Notes: a model not told the origin generated them from the letters alone. A stretch of DNA of 64,000 nucleotides from an uncultured Duncaniella sp. (GCA_958352885.1 CATWQI010000001.1:372001-436000), one strand, 5' to 3'; positions 33,298-43,293 are shown, counted from the stretch's first letter. Translations and numbers: made by a program.

Positions 33298-34335
33298 ATG
33301 CTTGAATTCGATATCAAATCTCCTGCCACGGGGATACGCACTCTGCTTATTGACAAAATCGACAATCTGACCAAACCGAAAGGCTCTTTAGGCAAACTCG
33401 AAAGCCTTGCCCTGAAAATAGGGATGATTCAACAGTCTTTAGCTCCGGTATTAAGGAATCCACACAACATCCTCTTTGCTGCTGACCATGGCATCATCGA
33501 GGAAGGAGTGACCGTGTCGCCAAAAGAGGTGACTTGGCAGCAACTGAGCCATTTCTCTCACGGTGGTGCAGGAATAAACTTTCTGTGTGAACAACACGGA
33601 TTCAAACTGGTGCTCGTCGATGCGGGTGTTGACTACGACATCCCTTCAGGTCGTGGAATCATTGACATGAAAGTGCGCAAGTCGACACGCAACTTCCTCC
33701 ATGAAAGTGCTATGACAGCAGAAGAATTCGACCTCTGCTTAGAGCGAGGTGCAAAGGTCGTGGATATGGTACACGGTACCGGTTGCAATGTGGTAAGCTT
33801 CGGGGAAATGGGTAGCGGCAATACATCCCCGTCATCAATGTGGATGCATCTGCTCACAGGTATACCTCTTTCTGACTGTATCGGCGCAGGGGCAGGCCTC
33901 GACAATGAAGGCATACGCCATAAACTTGATGTGCTTACAAGAGCATTGGAGAATTACTCGGGAGCAGACTCGATGGAAGCCAAACTCGCATGGTTCGGGG
34001 GATACGAACTTGCGATGGCTGTCGGCGGAATGCTTCGTGCGGCAGAACTCGGAATGCTGATAATAGTCGATGGATTCATCATGACAAGCTGCGTGGCGGC
34101 AGCCTCCTATTTTTACCCCGCTGTGCTTGATTACGCTGTGTTCGGCCATCAAGGTGACGAATCCGGACACAAGCTGATGCTTCAGGCTCTCGGCGCCGAC
34201 CCTATCCTCCACCTCGACTTGCGTCTGGGTGAGGGCTCGGGTGCTGTATGCGCTTATCCGATTCTACAGTCGGCAGTAAATATGATTAACCGAATGGATT
34301 CATTTGCCGACGTAGCCGTAACGAAATATTTCTAA
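33298..34335 (+). CDS. cobT: Nicotinate-nucleotide-dimethylbenzimidazole phosphoribosyltransferase
   Basis: The 345-residue protein matches CobT along its length. Signature blocks are [44 protein letters not shown], and the C-terminal [15 protein letters not shown] with the catalytic Glu (about residue 315). It activates the lower-ligand base (dimethylbenzimidazole or another base) to its alpha-ribotide phosphate. It starts 2 bp after cobU and ends 10 bp before cobS. Confidence 0.95.
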   Translation: MLEFDIKSPATGIRTLLIDKIDNLTKPKGSLGKLESLALKIGMIQQSLAPVLRNPHNILFAADHGIIEEGVTVSPKEVTWQQLSHFSHGGAGINFLCEQHGFKLVLVDAGVDYDIPSGRGIIDMKVRKSTRNFLHESAMTAEEFDLCLERGAKVVDMVHGTGCNVVSFGEMGSGNTSPSSMWMHLLTGIPLSDCIGAGAGLDNEGIRHKLDVLTRALENYSGADSMEAKLAWFGGYELAMAVGGMLRAAELGMLIIVDGFIMTSCVAAASYFYPAVLDYAVFGHQGDESGHKLMLQALGADPILHLDLRLGEGSGAVCAYPILQSAVNMINRMDSFADVAVTKYF

Positions 34336-34345
34336 AGCCACTATC

Positions 34346-35092
34346 ATGAAACGCCTGCAAGCCGCACTGATATTCTTCACACGCATACCATTCTGGCGAC
34401 TGTGGAATGTTCCGTCCGACTATTTCAAACAAGTGGTGGAATACTGGCCTCTCGTAGGATGGCTGACCGGGGGCGTAACCGCAGGGACCCTATGGCTTTC
34501 AGCCCAGATATTACCTATCCCCACTGCCATAATAATAGCTTTCACAGTTCGACTGCTGCTTACCGGAGCTCTGCATGAGGACGGAATGGCTGACTTCTTT
34601 GACGGAATGGGAGGAGGCTCATCCCGCGAACGCATACTGGAGATTATGAAGGATTCCCATATAGGGACCTACGGAGTCATCAGTCTCGTCATTTATTACA
34701 TACTTCTGTTTTCCCTGGTAAACGGACTCCGGGAACTGTCTGTGGCATGCACGGTCATCTTTGCAGCCGATGTCTGGAGCAAATGTTGCGCATCACAGAT
34801 AATCAACTTTCTCCCTTATGCGAGGAATGAGGAGGAAGCCAAGAACAAGACTGTCTACAACCGAATGAGCGCCACAGCATTTGCATTTTGCTTTATTACA
34901 GGAGCCATCCCACTTGTTCTATTGCCGTTACAGATACTTCCCGCCGCATTTTGTCCGGTCCTCGTTTCAGCCGGATTGATTATCTACATGCGCAAGCGCA
35001 TAATGGGATATACAGGGGATTGCTGCGGTGCGACATTTCTACTCTCAGAACTCTCTTTTTACATCGGTTCAGTAATACTGATTGATTTATGA
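34346..35092 (+). CDS. cobS: Cobalamin synthase (adenosylcobinamide-GDP ribazoletransferase)
   Basis: The 248-residue polytopic inner-membrane protein has the CobS signature TGALHEDGMADFFDGMGGG followed by RILEIMKDSHIGTYGV. It joins adenosyl-GDP-cobinamide (from CobU) to alpha-ribazole phosphate (from CobT) to complete the nucleotide loop. About six hydrophobic segments are visible. Its stop overlaps the cobC start (ATGA). Confidence 0.95.
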   Translation: MKRLQAALIFFTRIPFWRLWNVPSDYFKQVVEYWPLVGWLTGGVTAGTLWLSAQILPIPTAIIIAFTVRLLLTGALHEDGMADFFDGMGGGSSRERILEIMKDSHIGTYGVISLVIYYILLFSLVNGLRELSVACTVIFAADVWSKCCASQIINFLPYARNEEEAKNKTVYNRMSATAFAFCFITGAIPLVLLPLQILPAAFCPVLVSAGLIIYMRKRIMGYTGDCCGATFLLSELSFYIGSVILIDL

Positions 35093-35616
35093 AACTGACA
35101 TTAGTCCGCCATACATCTGTCGCTGTTGAGCCGGGTATCTGCTACGGGCAAAGCGATGTGGATCTGAAACCTTCCTTCCCGGAGGAAGCTGCCGCTGTCA
35201 GAGAAAAACTGACCGGCAGAAAGTTTGATGCGGTGTTCACGAGCCCGCTCTCACGATGTGTACGTCTTGCGGTCAGCTGCGGATATACAGACGCAATTCG
35301 CGACGAAAGACTAAAGGAGCTGAATTTCGGCGAATGGGAGATGAAAAAATTTGATGAAATATCTGACCCTCGGCTTCAGGAGTGGTATGAGGATTATTTC
35401 AATGTCAGACCAACCGGTGGCGAATCATTTGCAGACCAGAAACTCAGGCTCATGGATTTCATTGACAGTCTGAAAGGCAAAGGGTATGATTCTGTCCTGA
35501 TATTCGCTCATGGAGGCATATTGCTCCAAGCCATGCTGCTGGCAGGAAAAATCAGACTTGAAGAGGCTTTTGACCATCAGCCCCAATATGGCGGAATTAT
35601 AGAATTAGAATTTTAA
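35089..35616 (+). CDS. cobC: Alpha-ribazole phosphatase
   Basis: The 175-residue histidine phosphatase has the phospho-acceptor motif LVRHTSVAVEPGICYGQSDV at the N-terminus, the NFGEWEM block and the second catalytic His in FAHGGILLQ. It removes the phosphate from the alpha-ribazole product of the CobT-CobS steps. It overlaps cobS by 4 bp, and its 3' end overlaps the convergent cbiB gene by 20 bp. Confidence 0.92.
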   Translation: MKLTLVRHTSVAVEPGICYGQSDVDLKPSFPEEAAAVREKLTGRKFDAVFTSPLSRCVRLAVSCGYTDAIRDERLKELNFGEWEMKKFDEISDPRLQEWYEDYFNVRPTGGESFADQKLRLMDFIDSLKGKGYDSVLIFAHGGILLQAMLLAGKIRLEEAFDHQPQYGGIIELEF

Positions 35617-36547
35617 CAACTACAACCAAAGCAACCATCATCACTTCAGCTCTCCTGTTTACCGCAACCGCCACTACCATATCATCCATGGTAATACATC
35701 TCGGATTATTCCCGATATAAGGCTTGTACACGCTCTCTCCGAAATAGTCGTGGGAGCCTCCGAACCGGCAATCAAGTATCCCAGCCAAGGCAGCCTCCGG
35801 ATAACCGGAATTCGGGCTTGCATGGCAGCCACCGAACTTCCACACAAACCTTAGCAGTCTGAAAGAGCCTTTCGCCAGTACCATCAATACTGCCGTAAGT
35901 CTTGCCGGCAGATAGTTGGCGGCATCGTCTATACGCGCAGCGACCATCCCGAATTTACGGTAGCGTTCATTACGGTAGCCAACCATGGAATCAAGCGTGT
36001 TGACCATCTTGTATGCCAACATTCCAGGCACACCAAGCAACATATACCAGAATAGGGGTGCTATGACACCGTCACTCAGATTCTCCGCAAGTGTCTCAAG
36101 GGCAGCAGTCCGTATCTCCTGAGCTGAAAGGGAATCAGTGTCTCGCCCGACAATTCTTCCGACCTGCCTACGGCCATCCGCAAGTGAACGCTCCACGGCA
36201 AGAAAGACCATCTTAACCTCATTTATCAATGTCGTGCCAGCAAGACAATAATACACCAGGATACTCTCGACCGCTATCCTCAACCAGACAAAAGAATCCA
36301 TAACATTAAGAGCTAACGAAGCAATCACATATGTGGCGACGACGAGTCCGACAGCCATACACCCTCCTTTAAATGCCTTGCGACCGCCACGGTTAAGCAG
36401 CTTCTCCAATCCGGCTATAACTTTTCCGAATCCCACTACGGGATGTGGCAGCCCCATAGGATCTCCAAACAGCATATCCATCACCCACCCGAGCAACAGC
36501 GGCATAATTGATATCGCATAATCCGAAACTTCTATCGTATCGACCAT
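35597..36547 (-). CDS. cbiB: Adenosylcobinamide-phosphate synthase
   Basis: The 316-residue membrane protein (CbiB, called CobD in some genomes) carries the DMLFGDPMGLPHPVVGFG motif, DTLDSMVGYRNERYRKFG and the ASPNSGYPEAALAG block typical of the family. It attaches aminopropanol phosphate to adenosylcobyric acid. It is the last gene of the cobQ-cobD-cbiB unit, overlaps cobD by 16 bp, and its tail overlaps cobC by 20 bp in convergent orientation. Confidence 0.93.
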   Translation of the reverse strand: MVDTIEVSDYAISIMPLLLGWVMDMLFGDPMGLPHPVVGFGKVIAGLEKLLNRGGRKAFKGGCMAVGLVVATYVIASLALNVMDSFVWLRIAVESILVYYCLAGTTLINEVKMVFLAVERSLADGRRQVGRIVGRDTDSLSAQEIRTAALETLAENLSDGVIAPLFWYMLLGVPGMLAYKMVNTLDSMVGYRNERYRKFGMVAARIDDAANYLPARLTAVLMVLAKGSFRLLRFVWKFGGCHASPNSGYPEAALAGILDCRFGGSHDYFGESVYKPYIGNNPRCITMDDMVVAVAVNRRAEVMMVALVVVVKILIL

Positions 36548-37578
36548 TCTTTCATTGCATATATTAACAAATCGTTCTCTTCCATTGTCTGAGCGGCAAC
36601 CCGGAAATGCCTCTCCGTAAGGCCATGAAAATTGGACGCATCACGGATAAGTATTCCATGACGGGATACCAACCACTCCTTCAGCTCATGCGACGTTCCG
36701 GCAGGCAGACAGGCAAGCATAAAATTACAATCCGTATCCATCACTTCAAGTCCTATCTTTCTAAGTTCATCGGCAAGCCTTAGCGCTTCCGAATGAAGCC
36801 CTCTGCAGTCAATCACATAACTGTCGCTATGACTTAGCAGATACTTTCCACATTCAATGGCAGGCACACTGACCGACCAGGGCATCCTAACAGCTTTCAC
36901 AGCTTCCATTATACCGTCACTACCCACGGCATACCCAATCCTTAGCCCCGGCACTGAGTAACGCTTGGTGAAGGAGCCGAGCAGCAACACATTTCCCATT
37001 CTCACCGCTTCATCCGCACTGAGAACTGCCTCTGTGGTATAATCGGCATAAGCCTGGTCAATCACAAATAGGGACTCAGGGACAGAAAGTATCATATGTC
37101 TCAGCTTATCAACATCCAGGACTTTCCCGGTAGGATTGTTCGGATTGCACAGCCACACCACAGCTGAATCTTTAACAGCGGGAGAGACAACGGTTTCGCC
37201 ACTATTCCAAGAAGCCAAACTATCCCAGTCCATAAACCTGACATTATGGTTATAGAGCGTGCAGGCATCTTCGTATTCGCTGAATGTAGGTGCCACTACA
37301 ATGGAATCACGGCATGCGCAGGCATGGGCAATGAGATATATTGCCTCCGTCGCTCCGCCGGTCACCATGACATTTGACGGACTTATCCCGAGACGCTCCG
37401 ACAGCATCCTCTCAAGCGAAAGCGGAACCGGTTCAGGATAGCCGGCTATGCCTCTGACACATCCGGCGATATGCCGGGCCAATGCCTCATGGTTTACCCC
37501 CGAAAGGATATTGGAACTGAAATTATGACGGACCAGCCCGTCATAAGCATATAAATCATCACCGTGTCCGTCAATCAT
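36532..37578 (-). CDS. cobD: L-threonine-O-3-phosphate decarboxylase (PLP-dependent)
   Basis: The 348-residue fold-type-I PLP enzyme has NPNNPTGKVLD and the Schiff-base Lys in SFTKRYSVPGLRIGYAVG (about residue 214). It resembles histidinol-phosphate aminotransferase, and the gene context assigns it as CobD, which makes aminopropanol phosphate for CbiB. It overlaps cobQ by 8 bp upstream and cbiB by 16 bp downstream. Confidence 0.92.
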   Translation of the reverse strand: MIDGHGDDLYAYDGLVRHNFSSNILSGVNHEALARHIAGCVRGIAGYPEPVPLSLERMLSERLGISPSNVMVTGGATEAIYLIAHACACRDSIVVAPTFSEYEDACTLYNHNVRFMDWDSLASWNSGETVVSPAVKDSAVVWLCNPNNPTGKVLDVDKLRHMILSVPESLFVIDQAYADYTTEAVLSADEAVRMGNVLLLGSFTKRYSVPGLRIGYAVGSDGIMEAVKAVRMPWSVSVPAIECGKYLLSHSDSYVIDCRGLHSEALRLADELRKIGLEVMDTDCNFMLACLPAGTSHELKEWLVSRHGILIRDASNFHGLTERHFRVAAQTMEENDLLIYAMKEWSIR

Positions 37579-39124
37579 TGTCGCCTTTCATTATACGGTA
37601 CAACTGTTGGATGTCGACATACTCCCTCAATCTCTCAGCCAGAAGGTCATACTGCGATTCCTTGTATGCGGCATAGTCCTGCGAGGTGGTTGACGACTCT
37701 ACCGATACCGCACTGTCAACATACGGATGCAAGAGGAAATCAATCACTTCCTGATTGTCAAGAATTCCATGTATATAGCTCCCCATACACCTTTGAGACA
37801 CAAAATAGCCGTCAACAGAACCATCCGCCAGCCGGTTCAACACCCTACCCTTTCCGAGGCAGTTACCCCCGGACGACTGAGATTCGCTGTCAGCTGCTGG
37901 GACTGTCATCCCCATGTGGATTTCGTAACCGGAACAGTCCGTATCTCCATCAAGGAAACGGAATTTCACCTGTCTGGTCACCTTCTCGCCTCCAATGACA
38001 GTACGCACCGGAAGCAATCCAAGTCCCGGAAGCATAGAGATATCACCCTCCACTCCGTCAGGGTCGCTGACATACTCACCCATCATCTGATACCCTCCGC
38101 ATATTCCCAATACCGTCTTTCCGGATACATAGACATCATTTACCGCCTTTGCCATCCCGGAAACCCTTAAATCATATAAATCGGCAAGCGTGGATTTAGA
38201 CCCCGGAAGAATCACAATATCAGCCATCCGGACTTCATCAGGCGAATTTGTATAGTATAGGTTCACTCTGCCGTCACGTTCCAGCCGGTTGAAATCGGTG
38301 AAATTGGAGATGTGCCGGTGGAGCACCACAGCCACGTTGACAAGAGCGCCCTGTCCATTATGCACGTCAGCAACTTTGTGATTCTTTCCGTTGATAGCTA
38401 CGGAATCCTCCTCCTCTACATGCACATCATCCATATAAGGGACCACTCCAAGCACAGGCTTCCCACATATTTTTTCAATCATTCTGCACCCGGATTCAAA
38501 CAAGCGCATATCGCCACGGAACTTATTGACGATGACTCCGCATATGCGCTTCCTGTCCTCTTCGTCCTGAAGCATCACCGACCCATAGACACTTGCGAAC
38601 ACACCACCGCGGTCAATATCGGCAACAAGGATGACTTTTGCATCGGCATATCTTGCCATAGGCATGTTCACAAGGTCGCTGTCGCGCAAATTCAATTCCG
38701 AGATGCTTCCCGCACCCTCCATCACAATCGGATTATAGCGTTCATTCAGCCTGTCAAAAGCGGAATGGACTTCATCACGCAGTTTCTCCCGACCCTCACG
38801 CCTGAAATAATCGTAGGCGTCACGGTTCCCTATCACCCTGCCGTTGAGCACAACCTGCGATGTGCGCTCGCCTGTCGGCTTAAGCAGCAACGGATTCATA
38901 TCGGCAGAACATGGGATACATGCCGCCTCCGCCTGCACAGCCTGTGCCCGACCTATCTCCAACCCATCGGGAGTCGCATAGGAGTTCAACGCCATATTCT
39001 GGGCCTTGAATGGAGCCGGATGATAACCATCCTGCCGGAATATGCGGCAAAGTCCCGTAGCAAGCATGCTTTTGCCCACATCACTGCCTGTTCCCGCAAG
39101 CATTATAGGTGATAGTCTTTTCAT
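37571..39124 (-). CDS. cobQ: Cobyric acid synthase
   Basis: The protein is 517 residues from the start at 39124 (MKRLSPIMLAGTGSD). A second start five codons earlier (39139) is equally possible. The N-terminal synthetase domain has a P-loop variant GTGSDVGKS and a KAQNMALNSY block. The C-terminal class I glutamine amidotransferase has its Cys in LGICGGYQMMGE and its His in YIHGILDN. It amidates four side chains of adenosylcobyrinic acid diamide. No cbi genes for the earlier steps are seen, so salvage or an unlinked pathway must provide substrate. Confidence 0.93.
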   Translation of the reverse strand: MKRLSPIMLAGTGSDVGKSMLATGLCRIFRQDGYHPAPFKAQNMALNSYATPDGLEIGRAQAVQAEAACIPCSADMNPLLLKPTGERTSQVVLNGRVIGNRDAYDYFRREGREKLRDEVHSAFDRLNERYNPIVMEGAGSISELNLRDSDLVNMPMARYADAKVILVADIDRGGVFASVYGSVMLQDEEDRKRICGVIVNKFRGDMRLFESGCRMIEKICGKPVLGVVPYMDDVHVEEEDSVAINGKNHKVADVHNGQGALVNVAVVLHRHISNFTDFNRLERDGRVNLYYTNSPDEVRMADIVILPGSKSTLADLYDLRVSGMAKAVNDVYVSGKTVLGICGGYQMMGEYVSDPDGVEGDISMLPGLGLLPVRTVIGGEKVTRQVKFRFLDGDTDCSGYEIHMGMTVPAADSESQSSGGNCLGKGRVLNRLADGSVDGYFVSQRCMGSYIHGILDNQEVIDFLLHPYVDSAVSVESSTTSQDYAAYKESQYDLLAERLREYVDIQQLYRIMKGDND

Positions 39125-39257
39125 ATCATTAATACACATGGAATATTCAAAAGAAACAGCTTAGAACAAAATGCAATTATATAAGCTGAATATCAGCATA
39201 TTGTGCGCAAGCGGCAATTCGAGAATGTTATAGTTTTTTCTATTTTTTAGACCATTC

Positions 39258-39274
39258 AGTACACAATTAGTACA
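39258..39274 (+). repeat. Left 17-bp direct repeat at island edge
   Basis: AGTACACAATTAGTACA matches 45954-45970 at 16 of 17 bases in the same orientation. It lies 119 bp upstream of the cobQ upstream start and just before the truncated relaxase. It is a candidate attachment or target-site repeat. Confidence 0.6.
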
Positions 39275-39327
39275 TTTAGTTTATTAATAGATGTTGAGGG
39301 AGATTTTAAGTTCTGATTTCGCCTTAT

Positions 39328-39335
39328 TACCTTTG
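39328..39335 (+). promoter_or_regulatory. -7 box before truncated relaxase
   Basis: TACCTTTG, 23 bp before the start at 39358. The truncated gene may still be expressed. Confidence 0.5.
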
Positions 39336-39357
39336 CGCAATACAAAGATAATGCATT

Positions 39358-40086
39358 ATGGCAAATTTGGAAAGAAGAACAAAACAAAATCCCAAGATTA
39401 TGCAGCCTGTACTCAACGACCATGACCATCCGCACTGCCACATTGTCTATAGCCGTGTCGTTAACAATGGCAAGACTATCTCCGACCATAACGACCGCTT
39501 CCGCAGTCAGAAGGCTTGCGAGGATATAACCCGGCAATATGGACTGCACTGGGGCGAAAGCCGGAAGAAAGTCAACCGGGAGCGTCTCCGACCGCATGAT
39601 GCCGCCAAATATCATATCAGCGACATTCTTGAAGTGGTGGTGCCGCAGTGCCGTAACTGGGAGCAGCTTGAAAGGGCTCTAAAAGCCAACGGCATTTCGG
39701 TGGAGTTCAAATGCAATCCCAATACCGGAGAGCGTCAGGGAGTGTCTTTCGGATATGATGACGGCAAGGAGAATCATGTGTTCCCCGGTTCTAAAGTCGG
39801 CAAGGAATACAGTTTCGCACATCTGTCCCGGTCTCTCGACCGCAATCAGAAGGCTTACGAGAAACGGACACGCTCAATTGAGATTCAGGCTACATGGGCG
39901 AATCCGATACCACCGAAAGAACAGGCATCGGTGCTTGAAGAGGGAGTCGGCATGGCGGTCGGTGCGATAGGAGCATTGGGCGACCTGTTCCAGACCCATG
40001 CGCCCGAAGAACCTCAGACCTTGGAGGAGTTCGACCGTATGCGAAAGAAATATGCACAAAAGCCCCGCAGGGGATTGAAACACTGA
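39358..40086 (+). pseudogene. Relaxase/mobilization protein, N-terminal part missing
   Basis: The 242-residue product begins just before relaxase motif III (DHDHPHCHIVYSRV, the metal-binding His cluster) and continues through NDRFRSQKACEDITRQYGLHW and GISVEFKCNPNTGERQGVSF. These blocks are typical of MobA/VirD2-type relaxases of Bacteroidetes mobile elements. The first 100 or so residues, which carry the catalytic Tyr, are absent, and no remnant was found in the 230 bp upstream. It cannot nick oriT alone. An unknown gene follows after 12 bp. It is probably an element remnant. Confidence 0.75.
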
Positions 40087-40098
40087 CATTGAGGAATT

Positions 40099-40569
40099 AT
40101 GAGACAGAAAGGACTTATTATCTCGTATCTTAGGACAAGACTCTCCGACAGTCTTCTTGACTTTGGCGAGGACTTGCAGCTATGGGTGGAGCGCAATTTT
40201 GACAAGCGTTTTCAGGTAGTATGTGACCCAACAAACTGCGGTTGCAACTTCTCGCTGTTCCAGCCGATGATGTTCAATCTATACCTCCGTTGCTGGGAGC
40301 GGAGTGAGGGTTATCTTGGATTGCCCGACAATCTTCTGATTGTGGCCAGCTTCGGATGCTCTCCCAAAAACATTTACCGACTGTTCCCGTCGTTCCATGA
40401 CTTCCTGATGCGCCACGGCAAAATGCACGGCTTCTGGCACATCGCTTTCGACGACACAATGGTTTATTCCGCGATAGATGTGGAAGGGAAACGCAATATG
40501 TCAGAGCTGCTGATACCTCTCAACTACCGTATGAAGCCCAACAACTACGCTATCAAACTGATAGAATGA
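40099..40569 (+). CDS. Unrecognised 156-residue protein
   Basis: I do not recognise this family. The protein is soluble, with no signal peptide. It has a Cys-rich stretch (CDPTNCGCNF, about 42-51), an aromatic-rich middle (MFNLYLRCWERSEGYLG), and a GFWHIAFDD segment near residue 112. It lies 12 bp downstream of the relaxase remnant and ends at a clear terminator, so the two probably form one transcript. An accessory mobile-element protein is the likeliest role, but that is only from position. Confidence 0.6.
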   Translation: MRQKGLIISYLRTRLSDSLLDFGEDLQLWVERNFDKRFQVVCDPTNCGCNFSLFQPMMFNLYLRCWERSEGYLGLPDNLLIVASFGCSPKNIYRLFPSFHDFLMRHGKMHGFWHIAFDDTMVYSAIDVEGKRNMSELLIPLNYRMKPNNYAIKLIE

Positions 40570-40585
40570 TGCTGGTGTGAAAACA

Positions 40586-40644
40586 GCAATGCCAATAACG
40601 GAAGTGGAATCAACCGCAACCGTTATTGGCATTTGCTATTTTTA
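40586..40644 (+). terminator. Rho-independent terminator after relaxase unit
   Basis: GCAATGCCAATAACGG (40586-40601) pairs with CCGTTATTGGCATTTGC (40620-40636) with one bulged base, followed by TATTTTT. Confidence 0.85.
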
Positions 40645-40694
40645 GCCCCCCGGCATCACTGCCGAGGTTTCTATATGTATGAGATGCTGTTTCG

Positions 40695-42794
40695 TTACTT
40701 CAGGATTGCACTGCCCGCTGTTCCAGAGCCACTGACTTCATCGTAATAGTCAACTTTCTTGCCATAGCCGAAGGTGTATGACACGGCTAATGTGATGCGC
40801 CAATGTTGAGCGGTTGAAAATTCTTTGCGGTCAAAGCTGTAATACTTGCTCGAAAGAGTCTGATGTAATGATTCCCATGATGTGTGCAGGAAATTGTAGA
40901 CTCCGGCACGGATATTCCACCCCTTGTCGCCCCAGCCTAACTGAATCTGATATTTGGCAGGTGTGCGTTCGACAATTCCGCTTTGTTCTTCCTGATAATG
41001 GCTTGGTGTCATATACCATCCCCAAAGATAGAATTTACCGAAATAATATGTGAGTTGAGCCGTACATGTAAGTTCACTTCTTGTGCTTGCGTATGCCCCG
41101 GTAGTCTTCCGCAACCAGTATTGCGGTCGAAGTTTCGCTACAAGTTTACCCCCGAAGAATTTGGCGGTGGCGGAAGCCCCCAACATTCCGCTGCGGTAAT
41201 CCCCATCGTTGACATATCGACGCAACATTGTTCCTTCGGGAGCGGTGGGAGAATATATGGTCACGCAACGGTTTCCAAGCATATGGATATAAGCGTCAGC
41301 AGATAGTTGCAATTTATTATTTGGGAGCCAAGTATATGTCAAACCTGCGTTCTGGTATGAATAATCTACCAATGTCGGCGTGCCCTGATACCACATAAGT
41401 TCGTCCTGTTGGAGCATATTAGGACTTTTTTGAGCTGCGTCTGGTACATCTTTGCTGTAGTTCCAATTAGCTTCAAACTGGTGCTTGTCTGTTGGTGAGA
41501 AAGTAGCATAGGCGATAGCTCTTGGGAAATTGTCGTTCATACGGCTGTCGCTGATATGGTTGCGTTCCCACACCCATCCAAACTCTCCACCGAAATTCCA
41601 TTTATCGAGATTTAGATTATAATGAGCTCCGGCAGAATATCCTCCAACATTATATTTCTGATAAGATGGAGAGTTGCCATAGTAATCAATAAAATTCCAA
41701 TTCTGCACTGTGGCGAAATAGAATATAAACGTATTCTTTCGGTTAAGCTGCCAATAAAGGCGCGGATTTATCTGTAATTTATGTACGCTTTCCGATGCAT
41801 TGTTTGTAATTGAGAGTGCTTCGCCAGTAGAGTAAAATGAATTGGATTTATTTTTACCGTATGTGTACACAGCAACGCCCTCAAATGAAAATTTCGGGGA
41901 AATTTTGACGTAGAAATTACCATTATAGGAAAGAGCCCAGTTATGGCTTGTGGTAAGCGACGTTGCCGTTGTGGGAGAAAATAAATCGGAAGAATAAAAC
42001 AAGGAATTAACCGCATCATTGTGAGGAACATCCTTTAGACTATATGATAAGCGGTTGGATATTCTTGCTTTGTCGCTGTTATATAAAGCGCGGAGGGCAA
42101 AGTCGTTGCTGTTGTTGCGATATAACGAGGAATTGGTTTCGGAAGTTCGTTCGATGGTCTGTGGTCCGGCTCCGTATAGGTCTTCAAAACGGAATGTTTC
42201 TGTAGAGCTTACGCCTCCATGACGGTTTGTAAGGTAAATTTCATCGGCGTATAGGTCAAAAACCATCGATTTGTAAGCCATTTTGGAATAAATCTCACCC
42301 TCGGTGCGGTTGACTCCAAACCATTTGTTAGCAGTAACCTTTGTATATCCGCCCCATTCATACTTTTGCATGATGAAGTTGATTGCGTAATGTGCGCCTT
42401 GAAATCGCGGGTCGGTCGGGTGCAGATAATACTCTACTCTTTTCACATCTTGCGTTCTCATGCCCTGCAAGTCCTGTGCGGTGGCAGGCAGAAAATCAAT
42501 GAATATCGACACCCCTTGACCCGAAGCCGTCTTTACCGCTTGGCTGATTGGGTCAACCTCAATTTGAGGGATTGCCATTTGGCTCAAAAGAGAGATCGCA
42601 TCGGCAGCAGCATTCTTTTGCCGAGCCATAGGAATGTAGGTGGAAATATTTGATGATGTCCGTTGGTTAGATGCCTCAACCACAACTTCATTAAGTTCCT
42701 GTGTCTTGATGCTATCGGTCTCGTTTGATTGAGCCATTGCAGATAAAGGCGCAACCGCAAAAGCCGAAAGCAGTACAATGCTCATTGATTTCAT
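40695..42794 (-). CDS. TonB-dependent-receptor-like outer-membrane beta-barrel protein
   Basis: The 699-residue protein has a signal peptide ending AMAQ (about residue 22), a TonB-box-like LNEVVVEAS segment, and a shortened plug (about 35-150; DVKRVEYYLHPTDPRF). A barrel of amphipathic strands with frequent Y/W girdles follows. It lacks the carboxypeptidase-like N-terminal domain of SusC. Similar receptors accompany small lipoproteins in Bacteroidales, and the ligand is unknown. It is the last gene of the minus-strand trio starting at 44022; 26 bp separate it from the preceding lipoprotein gene. Confidence 0.8.
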   Translation of the reverse strand: MKSMSIVLLSAFAVAPLSAMAQSNETDSIKTQELNEVVVEASNQRTSSNISTYIPMARQKNAAADAISLLSQMAIPQIEVDPISQAVKTASGQGVSIFIDFLPATAQDLQGMRTQDVKRVEYYLHPTDPRFQGAHYAINFIMQKYEWGGYTKVTANKWFGVNRTEGEIYSKMAYKSMVFDLYADEIYLTNRHGGVSSTETFRFEDLYGAGPQTIERTSETNSSLYRNNSNDFALRALYNSDKARISNRLSYSLKDVPHNDAVNSLFYSSDLFSPTTATSLTTSHNWALSYNGNFYVKISPKFSFEGVAVYTYGKNKSNSFYSTGEALSITNNASESVHKLQINPRLYWQLNRKNTFIFYFATVQNWNFIDYYGNSPSYQKYNVGGYSAGAHYNLNLDKWNFGGEFGWVWERNHISDSRMNDNFPRAIAYATFSPTDKHQFEANWNYSKDVPDAAQKSPNMLQQDELMWYQGTPTLVDYSYQNAGLTYTWLPNNKLQLSADAYIHMLGNRCVTIYSPTAPEGTMLRRYVNDGDYRSGMLGASATAKFFGGKLVAKLRPQYWLRKTTGAYASTRSELTCTAQLTYYFGKFYLWGWYMTPSHYQEEQSGIVERTPAKYQIQLGWGDKGWNIRAGVYNFLHTSWESLHQTLSSKYYSFDRKEFSTAQHWRITLAVSYTFGYGKKVDYYDEVSGSGTAGSAILK

Positions 42795-42820
42795 CTTGCG
42801 ATAGATAGGAAGGTTTGATA

Positions 42821-43282
42821 TTATTTAGGAAACGTTATTGATATTTGTTTGGATACTCGTTTTATTGCTTCTTTAATGTCGTAGCCAGCACCTGCAATCC
42901 CGAGTGAAGAATAGGCACCTCGGCAGGACGCTATCGGTCTCCCGGTTTCATAGTCTATGAAGTTTACCGTTACGACAGTTTCTTCTTGCTGGACATTCAC
43001 CCCGTATTTAACCAATAGAAGTTTTTTTAGCTGATGGGGAGATAGTTCATAGATTCGAGCGTCGCTTACGAGTTTTAACCGTGAGTTCTCAACAGCATCA
43101 AATAACTGTATTTCATACTCCATCAACTTTGCCGGGACATGATATGTGTCGTTGTTTATTATTGACGCATATTCATAGCGTGATAGATTGACGTTATTGG
43201 ATACTGTTGATTTGGAGGTCGTACATGCCGAAAGTATGAGTAAAACAGCAAGATAACAAATAAATTTTGCGAAACGTCCCAT
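42821..43282 (-). CDS. Small lipoprotein of unknown function
   Basis: The 153-residue protein has a signal ending in the lipobox LSAC (about residue 19), then TTSKSTVSNN. The mature part includes LKKLLLVKYGVNVQ and an ETVVTVNFIDYETGRPIASC strand pair, suggesting a compact alpha/beta fold. I do not recognise the family. It sits between an upstream lipoprotein gene (11 bp) and the receptor gene, so it probably works at the outer membrane with the receptor. Confidence 0.7.
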   Translation of the reverse strand: MGRFAKFICYLAVLLILSACTTSKSTVSNNVNLSRYEYASIINNDTYHVPAKLMEYEIQLFDAVENSRLKLVSDARIYELSPHQLKKLLLVKYGVNVQQEETVVTVNFIDYETGRPIASCRGAYSSLGIAGAGYDIKEAIKRVSKQISITFPK

Positions 43283-43293
43283 AATTGATACAA

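Noticed and set aside
38312..39112. Antisense frame of 266 codons over cobQ
   Set aside because: Composition is that of a shadow frame, and cobQ motifs are intact on the other strand.
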